A stretch of DNA of 7,989 nt, from the NCBI GenBank assembly GCA_964595035.1, contig CAZQNW010000042.1, positions 1-7,989 on the forward strand, given 5' to 3'. Numbering within the stretch: the stretch's first letter is position 1; each line of letters opens with the position of its first letter. This DNA comes from JAKASV01 sp964595035. Lineage in GTDB: Bacteria > Babelota > Babeliae > Babelales > Vermiphilaceae. The notes beneath the pieces were generated by a model. That model saw only the letters and a list, made by a program, of their open reading frames with translations, made no database searches and had not been told where the DNA came from. This document shows, piece after piece, positions 6,012 through 7,989 of this stretch. The position numbers were made by a program, and so were the translations under genes.

Positions 6012-7376
6012 ATGATGATTAATACAAAAAATTCAGTGTTTACATGTTTAATCTTAGGGCTTTTGGCAAGTAACATCTTACTTAATGCCATTATTGAAAC
6101 CGACCCTAGCTTGAATGATCCCAATAAGTTCTTATCACATATGACAATCCTGCAAGGAATACTTGCCAGATCTGCTACAGGCATGATTACTCCAATACAG
6201 GCTAAGGTAATACCAAACAATAGCACAGTTCTTGTCATAGGAGATCTTCATGGCGATGCTAATTCTCTCCGTTATAATCTGGCACAAATGAGAGCGAAAG
6301 GATATTTTAAGGGCGGTTCTCTTGAGTTAACAAATGATTGTTATTTAGTATTTACAGGTGATTATACTGATCGTGGACTGGACGGAATTCAGGTATGGAA
6401 TATCCTATGCGCACTAAAGCAAGCAAATCCTGAAAAAGTATTCATTCTGCGTGGAAATCATGAAGAGGTGTCGATGAATATCAAGTGGGGCTTTGCAGCT
6501 GACATTCAAACCACAATTACAAATAAAGAATCAATTCCTACTATTTGGGCTACTCTAAAGGCTACATACGATTTAATGCCTCAAGCTTTATTCCTGGGAG
6601 TTCGCAAACCTGATGATGGCAACGTTGATTTCGTTATGTTTTGCCATGGCAGCATTGATAGGAATTTGACTACTACCTCTATTAGCCAGGCCTTACAAGA
6701 TGCTCTCAAACATGGCAACACCTTGATCACGAAGGATGCCGGTAATGGTGCACAATGTTTTATGTGGGGAGATCTAACAACTTCCAATTCCATCAAGCTG
6801 CGTCAGCCAGAACGATACCCAAGGTGCAAATGGGAAACGCAATTGTCTATATTCCAATATTTTAATGACCTGCCTCAAGGAGCAGCATATAACATTTCAG
6901 CCCTCATGCGCGGTCATCAGCACCTGCCTGGCGGCATCCTTAAGTTAAAGGCTGTTGTTGCTGAACCTCAGGAAGATGACTGGGAAGTACTCAATAATAA
7001 TCAAGAAATCCAATGTAAGGGCAATGTATTCATGTTTATGTCCTGTCCGGAAGGATTATGGTTCTCTGATCTAAAAGAGGATTCCTTTGGGATTCTTAAT
7101 TATGATACTCAGAATGCAACATGGATACTCAAGACAAATATTTATGCGCGAACTACAATGAACGAGTATAAGGAGCGTTTAAAAACAACCCTTTTAAGAA
7201 GATTAGATTATGCATACAATACACTAAAATTGAGAAACCTAAAAGATTATAATTTTAAAACCAATGGAATTTATGGCGTCTATGTCGAATTACTAAGGTA
7301 TCTTTATGGAGATAAAATAGTAACAGCTGACGAACTTAGACAGAAGGGACTTGACTTTATACAAAACATACGATAA
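6012..7376 (+). CDS. exported PPP-family (Ser/Thr-type) metallophosphatase
   Basis: A 454-residue protein starting at ATG 6012, with AAGGA (6002-6006) five bases upstream; a second ATG follows directly. Residues 1-26 resemble a signal peptide (SVFTCLILGLLASNILLNA), so the enzyme is probably exported. The PPP motifs appear in order: GDLHGD (77-82), GDYTDRG (116-122), RGNHE (147-151), CHG (211-213) and RGHQ (300-303). By comparison with protein phosphatase 1, the two-metal centre would be D78, H80, D117, N149, H212 and H302, with H150/D120 as the catalytic pair and R121 binding phosphate. All are present, so activity is likely. The usual HGG is HGS here. A further 150 residues after the core have no recognised domain. 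The expected reaction is hydrolysis of phosphate monoesters, possibly phosphoserine/threonine; the substrate is unknown. The gene stands alone with its own promoter and terminator. Confidence 0.88.
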   Translation: MMINTKNSVFTCLILGLLASNILLNAIIETDPSLNDPNKFLSHMTILQGILARSATGMITPIQAKVIPNNSTVLVIGDLHGDANSLRYNLAQMRAKGYFKGGSLELTNDCYLVFTGDYTDRGLDGIQVWNILCALKQANPEKVFILRGNHEEVSMNIKWGFAADIQTTITNKESIPTIWATLKATYDLMPQALFLGVRKPDDGNVDFVMFCHGSIDRNLTTTSISQALQDALKHGNTLITKDAGNGAQCFMWGDLTTSNSIKLRQPERYPRCKWETQLSIFQYFNDLPQGAAYNISALMRGHQHLPGGILKLKAVVAEPQEDDWEVLNNNQEIQCKGNVFMFMSCPEGLWFSDLKEDSFGILNYDTQNATWILKTNIYARTTMNEYKERLKTTLLRRLDYAYNTLKLRNLKDYNFKTNGIYGVYVELLRYLYGDKIVTADELRQKGLDFIQNIR

Positions 7377-7406
7377 TTGCACTAAATATCTCGGAACATA
7401 TTAATG

Positions 7407-7449
7407 AAGAGTCCCAATTTAACGAATGTATCTAAATTGGGACTCTTTT
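7407..7449 (+). terminator. terminator hairpin of the phosphatase gene
   Basis: A perfect 15-bp stem pairs AAGAGTCCCAATTTA (7407-7421) with TAAATTGGGACTCTT (7433-7447) around an 11-nt loop. It begins 30 bp after the stop. Only four T residues (7446-7449) follow, so the tail is weaker than in the other two terminators, but stem and position are convincing. Confidence 0.8.
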
Positions 7450-7486
7450 ATGGCGCTTATGTTATGGCTACTAGGCTGTATCAACA

Positions 7487-7512
7487 TTTAAATTAACGCG
7501 AACTCGATCTAA
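7487..7512. repeat. direct repeat, copy 2 (TTTAAAT-TAACGCGAACTCGATCTAA)
   Basis: The 19 bases at 7494-7512 are identical to 5637-5655, and the TTTAAAT before them is shared with one base less between the parts. This copy lies 38 bp after the phosphatase terminator, so the two copies bracket the whole phosphatase transcription unit in the same orientation, about 1.86 kb apart. Similarity fades quickly after the final TAA on the right side. Confidence 0.75.
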
Positions 7513-7710
7513 CAAATCAATCCAACAACATTATTACATGTATCAATAGAAGGCTTTTTTTTCGGAAACAAGTTTGTTACTCATATTTTTCATGATTTTT
7601 GTAACAAAATGTACCCGTTAGAATTTCGTTAACAAATTTCTTTCAAATTCTTTTTCAAATTGCTTACAAAACTCATCGACTTCATAGAAAATCTTTATTA
7701 AATGTTAAAT
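7513..7710. other. AT-rich gene-free spacer with one inverted repeat
   Basis: No open frame with a ribosome binding site was seen. The stretch holds a perfect 8-bp inverted repeat, TTTGTTAC (7573-7580) and GTAACAAA (7601-7608), around 20 bases, plus two nearby copies of TTTCAAATT near 7640-7670. These could be protein-binding or structural signals, but in such AT-rich DNA they may be chance. With the following GC-rich block, the gene-free stretch runs from 7377 to the window end. Confidence 0.4.
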
Positions 7711-7866
7711 ACCGGTAGCGAGGGCATGATCTGCGCCGGCAGCCGAAGGCTGACCAGTCAGTATCATGCTTCTGAGCGGAAGAGCGGTCCGGCGGCAGCC
7801 GGTGCCCTTTGGGTCCAGGGTGCTTTGGGCACGCAAAGCATCCTGGCGCTGGCCGCGGAGGCCTGA
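7711..7866. repeat. GC-rich palindromic element or structured RNA of unknown type
   Basis: The first 150 bases contain 100 G or C (67 %), in sharp contrast to both flanks. It is dense in complementary arms: GCATGAT (7724-7730) with ATCATGC (7763-7769), enclosing CAGCC-GAA-GGCTG (7740-7752); CCGGC (7789-7793) with GCCGG (7798-7802); CCAGGGTGCTTTG (7815-7827) with CAAAGCATCCTGG (7834-7846, one G.U pair); and GGCC (7851-7854) with GGCC (7860-7863). It does not resemble tRNA, SRP RNA, RNase P RNA or tmRNA. The composition and the GGGTCCAGGG hairpin recall dispersed GC-rich palindromic repeats of other genomes. An open frame crosses it (7702-7866, 54 codons) but has no ribosome binding site and is judged non-coding. 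No T-run follows the hairpins, and target-site duplications are not evident. Confidence 0.6.
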
Positions 7867-7989
7867 GAGAGATTAGAAAATAATTAAAAGTAGATGCTTG
7901 TAAAATGATAAAAATAACTCAAACAAATCTTGCGTACTTAGTAAGTATCACAACTTTATGTAATCTCTTGTCAAAATCAGATAATCATG
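7867..7989. other. AT-rich right edge, no supported gene
   Basis: The last 123 bases hold a perfect odd palindrome, TACTTA-G-TAAGTA (7935-7947), and end in an ATG (7987-7989). That ATG has no ribosome binding site in front, so a gene start there cannot be supported from this window. Confidence 0.4.

Noticed and set aside
7702..7866. 54-codon frame across the GC-rich block
   Set aside because: No ribosome binding site precedes ATG 7702 or ATG 7726, and the whole stretch is explained by paired arms; the Ala/Gly-rich translation is what GC-rich palindromes give.

Overview
The window is AT-rich DNA from what looks like a Gram-negative, probably host-associated bacterium. Three of its five protein genes begin with an apparent signal peptide. 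One encodes a large cysteine-rich protein built like an outer-membrane barrel, and one encodes an exported eukaryotic-type (PPP) protein phosphatase. The overall style (Cys-rich major-OMP-like protein, signal peptide plus coiled-coil proteins, transposase debris between genes) recalls Candidatus Dependentiae (TM6) or similar intracellular bacteria. That placement is an impression from protein style; no search was possible.

Layout. 1-1028: the 3' part of a membrane protein combining a DUF2157-like multi-helix segment with a GDYXXLXY domain; its true start lies upstream of the window. 1195-1224: a strong sigma-70-type promoter, followed by a leader of about 195 nt and the Cys-rich outer-membrane-type gene (1426-3339), closed by a near-perfect terminator (3357-3390). 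3421-3585: a relic of the C-terminus of a DDE integrase/transposase. 3701-5547: a two-gene operon encoding two proteins with the same design (signal peptide, one hydrophobic segment, coiled coil), closed by a terminator at 5591-5631. 5847-7449: a separate unit with promoter, a possible 11-codon leader ORF with a strong ribosome binding site, the exported PPP-type phosphatase (6012-7376) and a 15-bp-stem terminator.

A nearly identical ~26-nt sequence lies just beyond both terminators that bracket the phosphatase unit (5629-5655 and 7487-7512). At 7711-7866 a GC-rich (about 67 % G+C), heavily self-complementary block interrupts very AT-rich DNA. It is best read as a palindromic repeat element or a structured RNA rather than a gene.

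All genes lie on the + strand, in at least three independent transcription units. A shared theme is the cell envelope and secretion: a surface barrel, two membrane-anchored coiled-coil proteins and an exported phosphatase. No metabolic pathway, CRISPR array, tRNA or rRNA was seen.
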